Source of the DNA: Flavipsychrobacter sp. | GTDB lineage: Bacteria; Bacteroidota; Bacteroidia; Chitinophagales; Chitinophagaceae | Direction: 5' to 3' | Assembly (NCBI GenBank): GCA_016786565.1 | Contig: JAEUVY010000049.1 | Span: 1-64,000, forward strand | DNA: 64,000 nt | In this document: positions 51,682 through 61,428 of the stretch, in pieces | How positions within the stretch are numbered: position 1 is the first letter of the stretch | Layout of the letters: each line of letters begins with the position of its first letter | The notes under the pieces: model-generated | Told to the model about the DNA's origin: nothing | The model's input: only the letters and a program-made list of their open reading frames with translations | Database searches by the model: none | Made by a program: the position numbers and the translations under genes

Positions 51682-52434
51682 ATGAAAGCGATAATTGTTG
51701 ACGATGAGGCTCGGGCACGCACCTTGCTTGCGAAAATGCTGAAAGAGTATTGTCCTGATGTGGAAGTGGTGGCAGAGGGTGCCGACCTTCCCTCCGGTGT
51801 CAAGGCTATTCGTAAATGGCGGCCTGATGTAGTGTTTCTCGATATCGAAATGCCCGGCTATAGCGGACTGGAATTGCTCGATTTTTTTGATGAGGCAGAA
51901 GTGACCTTTGAGATCATTTTTGTGACCGCCTATAACAACCATGCCATCAAGGCTTTCAAAATGTCAGCGGTCGATTATCTGCTGAAGCCGGTAGAGCCCG
52001 GTGAATTGGAGCAGGCAGTGGAGCGCGTGAGGAAGAAGGGAGTGCAGGCACGCGGCAACAACATTGCCCCTCTGCGAGAGAACCTGAAGGAGGAAGGCAT
52101 GCATACAATAGCCGTTCCCGATTCCAATTCTATCAGATTTCTGAAACTCTCTGACATTCTCCTTTTTAAGGCCGACAATACCTATACCGAGATCTTCTTT
52201 TGCGATGGCAGCCGCCTCACTATCAGCAGGACTTTGAAGAATATTGAAGACACCCTTAACGGTAGTGGTAGTTTCTTTCGTTGCCACAAATCATACATTG
52301 TCAATACCGGTTTCATTACCGACTATGTAAAATCCGATGGCGGGTACCTGGTGATGAAGGGCAATCATAACATACCCATTTCGCCCGATAAGGCGCATGA
52401 TCTGCTGAGTCTGGTAGCATTTGTGAAGCGGTAG
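51682..52434 (+). CDS. LytTR-family response regulator
   Basis: This 250-residue protein has a receiver domain with VDDEARARTLLAKML and FLDIEMPGYSGLELL; the phosphorylated Asp is residue 54. TAYNNHAIKAFKMSAVDYLLKP holds the Thr and Lys switch residues. The C-terminal LytTR DNA-binding domain reads IRFLKLSDILLFKADNTYTE, then FFRCHKSYIVN. It should bind paired boxes about 21 bp apart, such as those upstream of this operon. It is co-transcribed with the kinase. Confidence 0.95.
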   Translation: MKAIIVDDEARARTLLAKMLKEYCPDVEVVAEGADLPSGVKAIRKWRPDVVFLDIEMPGYSGLELLDFFDEAEVTFEIIFVTAYNNHAIKAFKMSAVDYLLKPVEPGELEQAVERVRKKGVQARGNNIAPLRENLKEEGMHTIAVPDSNSIRFLKLSDILLFKADNTYTEIFFCDGSRLTISRTLKNIEDTLNGSGSFFRCHKSYIVNTGFITDYVKSDGGYLVMKGNHNIPISPDKAHDLLSLVAFVKR

Positions 52435-52446
52435 TGGAAAGCTGTT

Positions 52447-53307
52447 TTAAGCCAGTAGCTCACAGGGTTTCATGCCTGTTACTTTTTTGAACGCGGTGCT
52501 GAAGTGCGAGATGCTGCTGTAGCCAAGTTCGTGTGCCACATCGGTCACCGATCGGCCCTGTTCTTTAAGCAGTGTTTTGGCGCGGGCTATCCGCAACTCT
52601 TGTTGGTATTCGTGTATCGTTTTTCCGGTCAGTGCCTTAAAACCTTTCTTCAGGTAACATTCGTTCATGGCCACCTTACGCGAGAGTTCTTTGATGGTGT
52701 GTGGCTGATCGGTATTTTGTTGCAGTATGGTCATTGCTGCCGCTATCTTGTCACGCTCGCCTTCAAATGCAAGGAACCGGCATGCCGGCACCTGACTGGC
52801 CTCGAACGGAGCTGAGATGGTCTCCAACGCCCTGCGCAAAAGGTGGGTAGCTGCATCCATGCGGTGCAGCGACCGTATCAGCGGCGTAGCAGCCACAGAG
52901 TCTTGTGTCAGTTGTTTCAGCAATGCACGTGCCTGTGCACAAACGGTGAACTGCTGGTCGGTGGTCTCATCCAAACGGAAGGGCTGATTGGCCATAAGTA
53001 CGTCTGCCGGAAACTGGTCGAAGAAGGACGGAAGGAACCGGATAGAATAGATAACGGCCTCATCGCCATTGGTCTCCAGATACTCAAGGTAGCACAGGTG
53101 CAGACAGAATTGGCTGTCGCCTATAGGATAGAGGTACAGCATACCCCTGTCCTCCGGCAGTTCTTCTGTCGGTATCAGTACTTCCATACATTCGGCAAGG
53201 ATGCTGTTGTTCACAGGCACCGAAACCGTGTTGGTGACACGGCTGCCGGTACCTGCAAATCGCTCAGCGATCCCCGGAATGTTTTCTGATGTTCTGACAC
53301 TTGCCAT
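52447..53307 (-). CDS. AraC-family transcriptional regulator (PchR-like)
   Basis: This 286-residue protein has about 185 residues of ligand or sensor domain and a C-terminal AraC domain with two helix-turn-helix units (IKELSRKVAMNECYLKKGFK and VTDVAHELGYSSISHFSTAF). The N-terminal part, including SILAECMEVLIP, resembles PchR-type iron/siderophore regulators, but this is weak. It converges with the LytTR gene, and its -7 element sits 5 nt from ATG 53307, so the message is almost leaderless. Confidence 0.87.
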   Translation of the reverse strand: MASVRTSENIPGIAERFAGTGSRVTNTVSVPVNNSILAECMEVLIPTEELPEDRGMLYLYPIGDSQFCLHLCYLEYLETNGDEAVIYSIRFLPSFFDQFPADVLMANQPFRLDETTDQQFTVCAQARALLKQLTQDSVAATPLIRSLHRMDAATHLLRRALETISAPFEASQVPACRFLAFEGERDKIAAAMTILQQNTDQPHTIKELSRKVAMNECYLKKGFKALTGKTIHEYQQELRIARAKTLLKEQGRSVTDVAHELGYSSISHFSTAFKKVTGMKPCELLA

Positions 53308-53312
53308 TGATG

Positions 53313-53320
53313 CAAAGGTA
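53313..53320 (-). promoter_or_regulatory. -7 element TACCTTTG directly before the AraC gene
   Basis: Minus-strand exact TAnnTTTG match ending 5 nt before ATG 53307; leaderless or nearly so. Confidence 0.55.
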
Positions 53321-53384
53321 TGTGGTTATCGAATTCCGGTTTGTCAGCCTAATATCATGAGTTAGTTCCCGGGCCGGACGGTTA

Positions 53385-54362
53385 TCAGGGTTTGGTTCCC
53401 ATAATTCCATCTATCTCCTGCATTATTGCCGGTGTAAGTTGGGTGTATACGTTCAGCGCTTCCAGATTCTCCATCAATTGGGCCTCTCGGGTGGCACCCA
53501 GTATAGCCGTGGTCACGTAGGGGTTATGGATACACCAGGCTATAGAAAGTGTGGCAAGGCTGGTGCCCATATCGGCAGCCACCTTCGATAGTTTTTTTAC
53601 CCGCTCCAGCTTGTCGTCCTGCATCATGCGGTCTTTCAGCCACGCATAATTCTCCAATGCCAGGCGCGAACCTTCCGGTATGCCGTCATTGTACTTGCCG
53701 GTCAACAAACCGCTGGCCAGCGGACTCCAGATGGTGGTGCCCATGCCGTGGTTCTTAAATATCGGCAGGTAGTCGTGCTCCATCTTCGTGCGTTCGAAGA
53801 GGTTGTATTGTGGTTGTTCCACAGCCGGCGGAATGAGCCCGAGTTCTTTGGCCACTTTGTGTGCTTCCAGTATCTCATCGGCGCTCCATTCACTGGTGCC
53901 CCAGTAAAATATTTTTCCCTGCTCTATCAGGATGTTCATGGTGCGCACTATCTCTTCCATGGGTGTCTCAGGGTCGGGTCTGTGGCAGTAATAAAGGTCC
54001 AGATATTCGGTCTGCATGCGGCGCAGTGCGGCATGGCAGGCTTCCATTATATGCTTGCGGCTCAGTCCGTTCTGGTTGGGCTTGTTGTCCTTGCCGTGCA
54101 GGCCAAAGAACACTTTGCTGGAGATACAGTAAGAAGTGCGGTCCCAGTTTTTGGCAGCCAGCACGCGTCCCATCATTTCTTCGCTGCGGCCTCCTTCGTA
54201 TGCTTCCGCATTGTCGAAGAAGTTGATGCCGTTGTCGTAGGCAAGCCCCATCAATCTGTCAGACGCCTTGTCATCGACCTGGCGCGAGAAAGTTACCCAC
54301 GATCCGTAAGAAAGTACGCTGAGCTTCAGCCCGGTATTGCCCATTTTCCTGTATTCCATCAT
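53385..54362 (-). CDS. Aldo/keto reductase (Kv-beta/YghZ-like)
   Basis: This 325-residue NADPH-dependent TIM barrel has MGNTGLKLSVLSYGSW, FFDNAEAYEGGRSEE with the catalytic Asp and Tyr, SSKVFF with the catalytic Lys, and DLYYCHRPDPETPMEEIV with the His. WSPLASGLLTGKY and the C-terminal LGATREAQLMENL complete a potassium-channel-beta-like subfamily. The physiological carbonyl substrate is unknown. It is divergently placed to no close partner; polA lies behind it. Confidence 0.92.
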   Translation of the reverse strand: MMEYRKMGNTGLKLSVLSYGSWVTFSRQVDDKASDRLMGLAYDNGINFFDNAEAYEGGRSEEMMGRVLAAKNWDRTSYCISSKVFFGLHGKDNKPNQNGLSRKHIMEACHAALRRMQTEYLDLYYCHRPDPETPMEEIVRTMNILIEQGKIFYWGTSEWSADEILEAHKVAKELGLIPPAVEQPQYNLFERTKMEHDYLPIFKNHGMGTTIWSPLASGLLTGKYNDGIPEGSRLALENYAWLKDRMMQDDKLERVKKLSKVAADMGTSLATLSIAWCIHNPYVTTAILGATREAQLMENLEALNVYTQLTPAIMQEIDGIMGTKP

Positions 54363-54379
54363 CCTGTTCTGTTTTTTGG

Positions 54380-54387
54380 CAAAATTA
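54380..54387 (-). promoter_or_regulatory. -7 element TAATTTTG for the aldo/keto reductase
   Basis: Minus-strand exact TAnnTTTG match 17 nt before ATG 54362. Confidence 0.5.
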
Positions 54388-54440
54388 CTGATTATGTCAG
54401 GCGGCCATATCGGAAAACGTTATCCCCGCATAGGCTGCTG

Positions 54441-57287
54441 TTAATGCGCTTCGAGCCAGTTGGTGCCGCTACCGGTTTCCGCGTTGGTTGGCACTCCGTG
54501 GGGCAGTGGCATGGCATGTTCCATTCCTTCTTTTATAAGTGCCTTCATTTCTTCCACTTCATTGTCGGGCACGTCAAACACCAATTCGTCATGTACCTGC
54601 AGTATCATTCTGGATCTCAGGTGTGTTCTGCGCTTTATTTCCGCATGCACAGATATCATCGCCAGTTTTATCATGTCGGCAGCAGTACCCTGTATCGGCA
54701 TGTTAATGGCGTTGCGCTCTGCAAAGCCGCGCACGGTGAAGTTGGCGGAATAGATGTCTTTGAGCCACCTTTTACGTCCCATCAGTGTTTGCACATAGCC
54801 GTGTTCTTTGGCAAAGTTCACCGAACCATCCATGTACTTTTTAATAGAAGGATACTGGATGAAATAGTTGTCAATGATAGTCTTTGCCTCGGTGCGGCTC
54901 ACGCCTATGTTCTCGGCAAGCCCGAACGCTGACTGACCATAGATGATACCGAAATTCACAGCCTTCGCTGCGCGACGCATATCCTTTGTTACTTCCGATT
55001 CTGCAACGCCATATACCTTGGCTGCAGTGGCTGTGTGGATGTCCTTGTTCTCTTTGAACGCGGCTATCATGTTCTCGTCTCCGCTTATGGCGGCCACAAT
55101 GCGCAGTTCTATCTGCGAATAGTCGGCAGATACCAGTTTGTGCGAGCTGTCGCGTGGAATGAATGCCTTCCTGATCTCGCGGCCACGGTCGGTGCGTATG
55201 GGTATGTTCTGCAGATTGGGGTTGTTGCTGCTGAGGCGGCCTGTTACCGCCACTGCCTGGTTATAGCTGGTATGCAGGCGACCGGTGTATGGGTTCAGCA
55301 GGCCGGGCAGTGAATCTACGTAGGTGCTTTTCAGTTTTGTTAGCTCGCGATAAGCAAGTATGTCTTCAATTACCTGATGTTTATGGCGCAGCTTTTGCAG
55401 AATGTCTTCGCCCGTTGCGTACTGTCCTGTTTTGGTCTTCTTCTGGCCCGCATCTATCTTCATCACCTCAAACAGTACTTCACCCAGTTGCTTCGGCGAG
55501 CCTATGTTGAATTTCAGACCCGCATGGTCGTATATGCGTTCTTCTGCTGTGCGTATGTCTGTTTCCAGTTCTTTGGAGTATTGATTAAGGAACGCCACAT
55601 CCAGATTCACACCCTCGGTCTCCATGTCCACCAGTACAGGTACCAGCGGGTTCTCCACTTTCTCAAATACCTGTGTCACGTCTTTCTCGTTCAGCAGCGG
55701 GTCGAAGGCCTGCTTCAGTTGCAGCGTGATGTCGGCATCTTCCGCGGCATATTCTTTAACGGCTTCAAGTGGCGCGTCGCGCATCGATAGCTGGTTCTTC
55801 CCTTTTTTGCCTATCAGTGTTTCAATAGACACCGGTTGATAGTTCAGGTACTTGATACTCATCATGTCCATGCTGCGTTTGCCGTCCGGGTCTATCACAT
55901 AGTTGGCCAGCATGGTGTCGTACAGGTGGCCGTTCAGCGTGAAGCCATATCGCTTCAGCATGATCATGTCATACTTTATGTTCTGTCCTATCCACAGTAT
56001 GCCCGGTGCTTCAAACACCTTTCTGAATCGTTCCAGTATCGCCACCACTTCTTCTTTTTCCGCCGGTACAGATACGAAGTATCCCGTGCCTTTTGCAAAG
56101 CTGAAACTCATGCCCACCAGGTCGGCAATGTTCGCGTCAATGTTGGTGGTCTCAGTATCGAAGCAGATCTCTTTCTGCTGCAGCAGTAGTGCCACCAGTT
56201 CATCCATGGCTGCAGTCTCTGTTATCAGCCTGTAGTCGTGTGGTGTGGTCTCTATTGTGGCATAATTACCTTCCGGAATTGTGTCACTGTCTGTGTCGGT
56301 ATTTGTCTGCTCAGTTGTGGGTGCGGGAGCTGCCGGTTGCGGCGTAGCGCCTCGTTTCTGCGGCAGCGGATTGCCAAACAGGTCTGTGGCCGCTGCTGGT
56401 GCAGCGGCTGCGGTATCGCCAAATACACGGCGTGCCAGCGCGCGGAATTCCAGTTCATTGAATACTTCCGTGAGTGCCTCTGTGTTCCTTTCTTTTATCC
56501 TGAAGTCTTCTTCGTGGAAGGGCAGCGGCACATTGGTGATGATCGTCGCCAGCTTCTTCGACATCAGTGCGAGGTCTTTACCATTGCGTACTTTCTCGCC
56601 CATCGCCCCCTTTATCTTATCTGCGTTGGCAAGTATGTTCTCAAGCGTGTCATACTCTGCCAGAAGTTTTGCTGCGGTCTTTTCTCCCACACCCGGTATG
56701 CCCGGTATGTTGTCCACCGCGTCGCCCATCAGCCCCAGCATATCTATCACCTGGTCCACCCGTTTGATGCCCCATTTGGCACACACTTCATTTGGCCCCA
56801 TGATCTCCACATCGCCGCCACCGCTGGCAGGTTTGTAGATGAATACATTGTCGCGTACCACCTGACCATAGTCCTTGTCGGGCGTAACCATGTACACCGT
56901 ATAGCCCAGATCGGCTGCCTCCAGTGCCAGTGTGCCTACAATATCGTCTGCCTCATAACCATCCAGTTCCAGCACCGGCAGATTGAAGCCACGGATGATC
57001 CGTTTGATATCAGGTACCGCTGCCAGCAGGTCTTCAGGCGTTTCCTGCCGGTTGGCCTTGTAGTCGGCAAAGTCTGTATGCCTTTCAGTAGGTGCCGATG
57101 TGTCGAACACTACCGCCAGATGGGTTGGTTTTTCTTTGTTGATCAGGTCCAGCAGGGTAGACGTGAAGCCAAACTGGGCATTGGTATTCTTCCCCTTGGT
57201 GGTTACACGTGGGTTGCGGATAAGGGCATAATACGCGCGAAAGATCAGCGCGAACGCGTCGAGCAGGAATAATTTCTTTTCTGGCAT
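54441..57287 (-). CDS. polA: DNA polymerase I
   Basis: This 948-residue three-domain polymerase has a 5'-3' exonuclease at residues 1-300 (LLDAFALIFRAYYALIR, DGYEADDIVGTLA, GDAVDNIPGIPGVGEKTA). The 3'-5' exonuclease centre includes CFDTETTNIDAN and SFSFAKGTGYFV, so the acidic residues appear present. The Pol A fingers and palm carry VSADYSQIELRIVAAISG, RRAAKAVNFGIIYGQSAFG and LQVHDELVFDVP. It fills gaps in repair and removes Okazaki primers. ATG 57287 (MPEKKLFLLD) is the natural start; the frame is open 57 nt further. Confidence 0.96.
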   Translation of the reverse strand: MPEKKLFLLDAFALIFRAYYALIRNPRVTTKGKNTNAQFGFTSTLLDLINKEKPTHLAVVFDTSAPTERHTDFADYKANRQETPEDLLAAVPDIKRIIRGFNLPVLELDGYEADDIVGTLALEAADLGYTVYMVTPDKDYGQVVRDNVFIYKPASGGGDVEIMGPNEVCAKWGIKRVDQVIDMLGLMGDAVDNIPGIPGVGEKTAAKLLAEYDTLENILANADKIKGAMGEKVRNGKDLALMSKKLATIITNVPLPFHEEDFRIKERNTEALTEVFNELEFRALARRVFGDTAAAAPAAATDLFGNPLPQKRGATPQPAAPAPTTEQTNTDTDSDTIPEGNYATIETTPHDYRLITETAAMDELVALLLQQKEICFDTETTNIDANIADLVGMSFSFAKGTGYFVSVPAEKEEVVAILERFRKVFEAPGILWIGQNIKYDMIMLKRYGFTLNGHLYDTMLANYVIDPDGKRSMDMMSIKYLNYQPVSIETLIGKKGKNQLSMRDAPLEAVKEYAAEDADITLQLKQAFDPLLNEKDVTQVFEKVENPLVPVLVDMETEGVNLDVAFLNQYSKELETDIRTAEERIYDHAGLKFNIGSPKQLGEVLFEVMKIDAGQKKTKTGQYATGEDILQKLRHKHQVIEDILAYRELTKLKSTYVDSLPGLLNPYTGRLHTSYNQAVAVTGRLSSNNPNLQNIPIRTDRGREIRKAFIPRDSSHKLVSADYSQIELRIVAAISGDENMIAAFKENKDIHTATAAKVYGVAESEVTKDMRRAAKAVNFGIIYGQSAFGLAENIGVSRTEAKTIIDNYFIQYPSIKKYMDGSVNFAKEHGYVQTLMGRKRWLKDIYSANFTVRGFAERNAINMPIQGTAADMIKLAMISVHAEIKRRTHLRSRMILQVHDELVFDVPDNEVEEMKALIKEGMEHAMPLPHGVPTNAETGSGTNWLEAH

Positions 57288-57353
57288 GCCGCTAAGGTAA
57301 GCCAAAACTGGTGCACGATGGATTCGAGGCACTCCGTCTGTCAAACACGGCCG

Positions 57354-58718
57354 CTACACTGCGTTGCTGAACATTTTTTTTCCTGCATCGGCCTTGCTAC
57401 GGGCAATATACAGGTCAAATGCACTGCAGATGTTGCGGATGAACGGCTTCCCTGCCGGTGTCACTTGCACTTCCTTGCCGGTAACGGTTACCAGTCCGTC
57501 GGTCTGTAGTGCCGTCAGCGAAGGCAATACATATTCCGTCATATTGGCGTCGTTCAGGTCGGCAATGGTGGTGTGCCCTGTACAGATAAGGTCCAGTATG
57601 TGCCGTCCGTGTTTACGGTCTTCTGCACTCGTGAAAAGCCCTTTCTGCACCGGTATTTTATCTTGGTTTATCAGTTCGTAGTAGTTGTGCAGCGTCTTCT
57701 CGTTCTGCGCAAAGCCACCCGGGGTGGTGCTTATAGACGATACACCCAACCCTATCAGAATCTCGGTCTGTTGTGTGGTATAGCCCATGAAATTGCGGTG
57801 CAGCCGGCCCTCCTGCAGTGCCACAAACAGGTCATCAGTATCCAGCGCGAAGTGGTCCATGCCTATGTCGCGATACCCGTTGGCTGTGAGCAATTGTTTG
57901 CCGGTCAGGTACAGTGCCAGTTTCTCGGCGGCACCCGGCAGGTCATTCTCGTCAAACAGGCGCTGTCCGCGGCTTGTCCAGGGCACGTGCGCATAGCTGT
58001 AGAACGCTATCCTGTCAGGACGCAACGCTATCACTTCATTTATCGTTCTTGTTATGCTTTCCAGTGTTTGGCGTGGCAGCCCATATATCAGGTCAAAGTT
58101 CACTGAGGTGTAGCCTATGGCCCGTGCGGTTTCGGTAGCGCGTCGCACATTCTCCACCGGTTGTATCCTGTTGATAATGCGCTGCACCTCAGGGTCATTG
58201 TCCTGCACCCCATAACTCACCCGGCGGAAGCCAAGGTCATACAGTGCCTGCAGGTGTTCTCTGGTAGTATTGTTGGGGTGCCCTTCAAAGCTGAATTCGT
58301 GCTGCTCGTGAATGATGGCGCTGTTCAGTATCGGTTCCAGCAACTTACTCAGATTGGCAGGAGAGAAAAAGGTGGGAGTGCCACCGCCCAGGTGCAGTTC
58401 GCGCAGCACCGGCAGGCCGTCCATCAGGCCCACATACATTTGCCATTCCCGGTGTATGGCGTCTATATAGGCATCTTCTACACTATGATTGGTGGTGATC
58501 TTTTTGTTGCAGCCGCAATACGTACACAAGGACTCACAGAAGGGCAGGTGCAGGTACAGGCTGATACCACCCTTCCGGTTGTGAACACGGAAGTCGGCGG
58601 CAAATACCTTTTGCCACTGCGCCACATCCAGCCCGTCTTTCCAGCCGGGTACGGTAGGGTAGCTGGTATATCTTGGTACAGGTATATTGTATTTTTCTAT
58701 TAATTGATCTTCGGTCAC
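57354..58718 (-). CDS. hemN: Oxygen-independent coproporphyrinogen III oxidase (radical SAM)
   Basis: This 454-residue enzyme decarboxylates coproporphyrinogen III for haem synthesis without oxygen. It has VPRYTSYPTVPGWKDG at the start, the [4Fe-4S] triad FCESLCTYCGCN (CxxxCxxC), LHLGGGTPTFF with the SAM-binding GGTP, and the C-terminal HemN domain (FMGYTTQQTEILIGLG). No ATG lies before the domain in frame. GTG 58718 follows a -7 element by 15 nt and is chosen; the frame runs on to 58793. Confidence 0.94.
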   Translation of the reverse strand: MTEDQLIEKYNIPVPRYTSYPTVPGWKDGLDVAQWQKVFAADFRVHNRKGGISLYLHLPFCESLCTYCGCNKKITTNHSVEDAYIDAIHREWQMYVGLMDGLPVLRELHLGGGTPTFFSPANLSKLLEPILNSAIIHEQHEFSFEGHPNNTTREHLQALYDLGFRRVSYGVQDNDPEVQRIINRIQPVENVRRATETARAIGYTSVNFDLIYGLPRQTLESITRTINEVIALRPDRIAFYSYAHVPWTSRGQRLFDENDLPGAAEKLALYLTGKQLLTANGYRDIGMDHFALDTDDLFVALQEGRLHRNFMGYTTQQTEILIGLGVSSISTTPGGFAQNEKTLHNYYELINQDKIPVQKGLFTSAEDRKHGRHILDLICTGHTTIADLNDANMTEYVLPSLTALQTDGLVTVTGKEVQVTPAGKPFIRNICSAFDLYIARSKADAGKKMFSNAV

Positions 58719-58733
58719 GGTGTCTCTTTTCAG

Positions 58734-58741
58734 CAAAATTA
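58734..58741 (-). promoter_or_regulatory. -7 element TAATTTTG for hemN
   Basis: Minus-strand exact TAnnTTTG match 15 nt before GTG 58718. It lies inside the longer open frame and therefore decides the start. Confidence 0.55.
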
Positions 58742-58891
58742 GCCCCCCGGTGCGGGGTCCTGCATGACTGTTGTCATAACCAGCGGTGCGCACTGCGGTA
58801 ATGCGGGTAATTGTGGTCAGTTTTGGCCGTTTTACCTATGTGGAGAACCCCATATCGGCAACCCGAGTTATACACATCTGTGCATTACTTC

Positions 58892-58924
58892 TTTGTGCAA
58901 CGTTTCTAAGGTGTGGTACTTTCG
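58892..58924 (+). promoter_or_regulatory. Promoter of scpB (TTTG - 21 nt - TACTTTCG)
   Basis: TTTG at 58892-58895 and TACTTTCG at 58917-58924 (one mismatch to TAnnTTTG) are 21 nt apart, the spacing known for the Bacteroidota sigma factor. The leader to ATG 58947 is about 15 nt. Confidence 0.55.
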
Positions 58925-58946
58925 ATTGACAAAATTGCATAGCCGT

Positions 58947-59579
58947 ATGGATATAGAACAACTGATGCCCCATGTAGAGGCCCTTATATTTGCGAGCGAG
59001 CGTCCGCTCACGCAGATCGAGATGACCGAAGTATTGGGCCAGGCGCTTGATACTGTGATAGAGGCTGAGCGTATTGCTACTTGCCTCGAGGCTATCCGCG
59101 AGAAGTATGATGCGGATTACTATCCTTTTCAGCTTCGAGAGATAGGCGGCGGATACCAGTTCCTTACCAAGAAGGCTTTCCACAAGACTGTATTGCAGCT
59201 CAATGGCGAAAAGCACATCAAAAAGCTGTCTACAGCAGCTATGGAAACGCTTTCTATCATTGCCTACAAACAACCGATCACAAAGAGTGAAATTGAATAT
59301 ATCCGTGGTGTAAGTGCTGACTACAGCATCCAGAAATTGCTGGAAAAAGAGCTGATCGTCATCGCTGGCCGCAACGAAGAGATGGTAGGTAAGCCGCTCA
59401 TCTATGCTACCTCCAAGAACTTCATGGATTACCTCGGCATCAACTCACCGGCTCAGTTGCCACAACTGAAAGACATCACAGACATGCAGATCGTGATGCC
59501 TACCAGCGGTCAGGAAGCAGTTCCTGCCGACGCGCAGGGTCTGGTTCTGGAGCCAACCGAACTGAGGCAAGCTTCTTAA
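58947..59579 (+). CDS. scpB: Segregation and condensation protein B
   Basis: ScpB is a winged-helix partner of the SMC-ScpA complex that compacts and segregates the chromosome. The 210-residue protein has LMPHVEALIFASERPLTQIE, REIGGGYQFLTKK, LSTAAMETLSIIAYKQPITK and IRGVSADYSIQKLLEKELI. The last 40 residues are a less conserved tail. ATG 58947 fits the family start. scpA is not in the window. A terminator follows 69 nt after the stop. Confidence 0.95.
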   Translation: MDIEQLMPHVEALIFASERPLTQIEMTEVLGQALDTVIEAERIATCLEAIREKYDADYYPFQLREIGGGYQFLTKKAFHKTVLQLNGEKHIKKLSTAAMETLSIIAYKQPITKSEIEYIRGVSADYSIQKLLEKELIVIAGRNEEMVGKPLIYATSKNFMDYLGINSPAQLPQLKDITDMQIVMPTSGQEAVPADAQGLVLEPTELRQAS

Positions 59580-59647
59580 TTGGTGCCGAATCAGCCTAAA
59601 ACAAGAGAATTAGTAAGTATCAATACAGAATTACAAATTCACAACCC

Positions 59648-59675
59648 GCCGCTCCTAACCAGAGCGGCTTTTTTT
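59648..59675 (+). terminator. Terminator after scpB
   Basis: GCCGCTC (59648-59654) pairs with GAGCGGC (59662-59668) around a 7-nt loop, followed by seven T residues. Confidence 0.85.
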
Positions 59676-59720
59676 ACCCCGCCATTCAAACCCTCAATTA
59701 TCAACACTAAACAAAATATG

Positions 59721-59728
59721 TACATTTG
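59721..59728 (+). promoter_or_regulatory. -7 element TACATTTG for the M28 peptidase
   Basis: Exact TAnnTTTG match 17 nt before ATG 59745. ATG 59718 overlaps it and cannot be the start of this transcript. Confidence 0.55.
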
Positions 59729-59744
59729 TAAAACAAATGATCTT

Positions 59745-61406
59745 ATGGCAATCTGTCGTTTCACAATTTGTCTTGCCCTCGCGGGTGTTTTATTTCAACC
59801 TGCAGCAAATGCGCAGCGCAAATCTGATGAACAGCTCATTCAGCAGCTCAAAAATGACATCGGCTATCTGGCTTCAGACGCGCTCGAAGGCAGGCGCACC
59901 GGCACCCCCGGCGAACTGAAAGCGGCCGAATATATTGAAAAACGTTACCAGGAAATGCGGGTGGCACCTTATAAAAACACCTACTTCCACCCCTTTCGCT
60001 TCACTTATGGCAAGGAAGTAGCGCCAACCACACGCATTGTGATCAATGGAGTGGACGTAAAAACGAACGACAATTGTTTCCCGTTCCCGTTCAGTGCCAA
60101 TAAAAAAGCCTCCGGAGATATTCTGCCCGATGTTATGGAGCAGGGTAGTGCCTGGATGATGCCACTGTACGCAAGTCAGGAAGAGGCAGATAACCCGCAT
60201 TTCGATGCAGAGAAGGCTGCATTCGACAAGTGTCGTGAGGCCGCCAAACAAGGTGCCACAGCCGTTATTTTGTTTGATGGATACGGCAGTAAGTATGCCC
60301 CCACTTTCAACAGCCAGTCTATATATGAGACAGTGACGGTGCCCGTTGTATTTATGGGAAACAAGGTTTGGAAAAAACTCGTTGTGGACCGCCAGGCAAA
60401 CAAGGGTGCTGTAACCCTGTCTCTGGATATAGATATTACGAAAACTGAACGTAGTGGCAATAACCTTGCAGCTTATATCGATAACAATGCTGCCTATACG
60501 GTTGTGCTGGGCGCTCACTACGACCACCTGGGTTATGGCGAGGACCACAACAGCCTTCATGCCAATGCCGCCAAAGAACATCTGGTGCATCATGGTGCCG
60601 ACGACAACGCCAGCGGCACTGCTGCCCTTCTGGAAATGGCCGGACGCATCAAGGCTAATAAGAAGTTGCGTCACTATAATTACCTTTTTGTCAATTTCTC
60701 CGGCGAGGAGCTGGGGCTGTTCGGTTCAAAGGCATTCGTGAAACAAGAGGGCCTCGATAGCAACAAGATCGCCTATATGCTCAACATGGACATGGTGGGT
60801 CGCCTCAACGACAGTACTCATGCACTTACTGTGGGTGGCATCGGCACATCTCCTTCATGGGCCGATGTGGTGGCAATGGCCGGTCCCGACTTCAAAGTGG
60901 TTATCGACAGCGCGGGTGTGGGTCCGTCAGATCATACCAGTTTTTACAATGCGGGTATCCCCGTGCTGTTTTTCTTCACAGGCACGCACAAAGACTACCA
61001 CAAGCCATCTGACCTGCCCGGGGCTGTCAACTATCAGGGCGAAGTGGACGTGCTGAAGTATGTGACACGCGTGGTAGAGAAAATGGATAAAGAACAGAAA
61101 CCCCGCTATCTGGTGACCAAACAGGCAAGTGTAGGAAAGACCCGTTTCAAGGTATCCATGGGCATCATGCCAGACTATACCTTTGATGGGGGCGGCGTAA
61201 AGGTTGATGGTGTTACCGATAACAAGCCTGCGGCTCGTGCCGGTGTCAAAGTGGGCGACATCGTTATTCAGCTGGGCGATAACAAGGTAACAGGTATGCA
61301 AAGTTACATGGAGGCACTGGGTAAGTTTGGAGCAGGCGACAAAACTCAGGTAACTGTGAAGCGCGATGGAAAAGAGGTTGTGTTACCGTTGGAATTCGTT
61401 AAATGA
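59745..61406 (+). CDS. M28-family zinc aminopeptidase with PA insert and C-terminal PDZ domain
   Basis: This 553-residue secreted peptidase has a signal peptide (FTICLALAGVLFQPAANAQ). A protease-associated type insert covers about residues 100-240. The di-zinc centre is GAHYDHLGYG near 256, HHGADDNASGTA near 285, FSGEELGLFGS near 320, MLNMDMVGR near 346 and THKDYHKPSD near 415. A PDZ domain (VDGVTDNKPAARAGVKVGDI) closes the protein. It likely removes N-terminal residues from peptides in the periplasm or at the surface. ATG 59745 follows the -7 element. Confidence 0.93.
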   Translation: MAICRFTICLALAGVLFQPAANAQRKSDEQLIQQLKNDIGYLASDALEGRRTGTPGELKAAEYIEKRYQEMRVAPYKNTYFHPFRFTYGKEVAPTTRIVINGVDVKTNDNCFPFPFSANKKASGDILPDVMEQGSAWMMPLYASQEEADNPHFDAEKAAFDKCREAAKQGATAVILFDGYGSKYAPTFNSQSIYETVTVPVVFMGNKVWKKLVVDRQANKGAVTLSLDIDITKTERSGNNLAAYIDNNAAYTVVLGAHYDHLGYGEDHNSLHANAAKEHLVHHGADDNASGTAALLEMAGRIKANKKLRHYNYLFVNFSGEELGLFGSKAFVKQEGLDSNKIAYMLNMDMVGRLNDSTHALTVGGIGTSPSWADVVAMAGPDFKVVIDSAGVGPSDHTSFYNAGIPVLFFFTGTHKDYHKPSDLPGAVNYQGEVDVLKYVTRVVEKMDKEQKPRYLVTKQASVGKTRFKVSMGIMPDYTFDGGGVKVDGVTDNKPAARAGVKVGDIVIQLGDNKVTGMQSYMEALGKFGAGDKTQVTVKRDGKEVVLPLEFVK

Positions 61407-61428
61407 TCCTGATTGAATGATAAATGCA

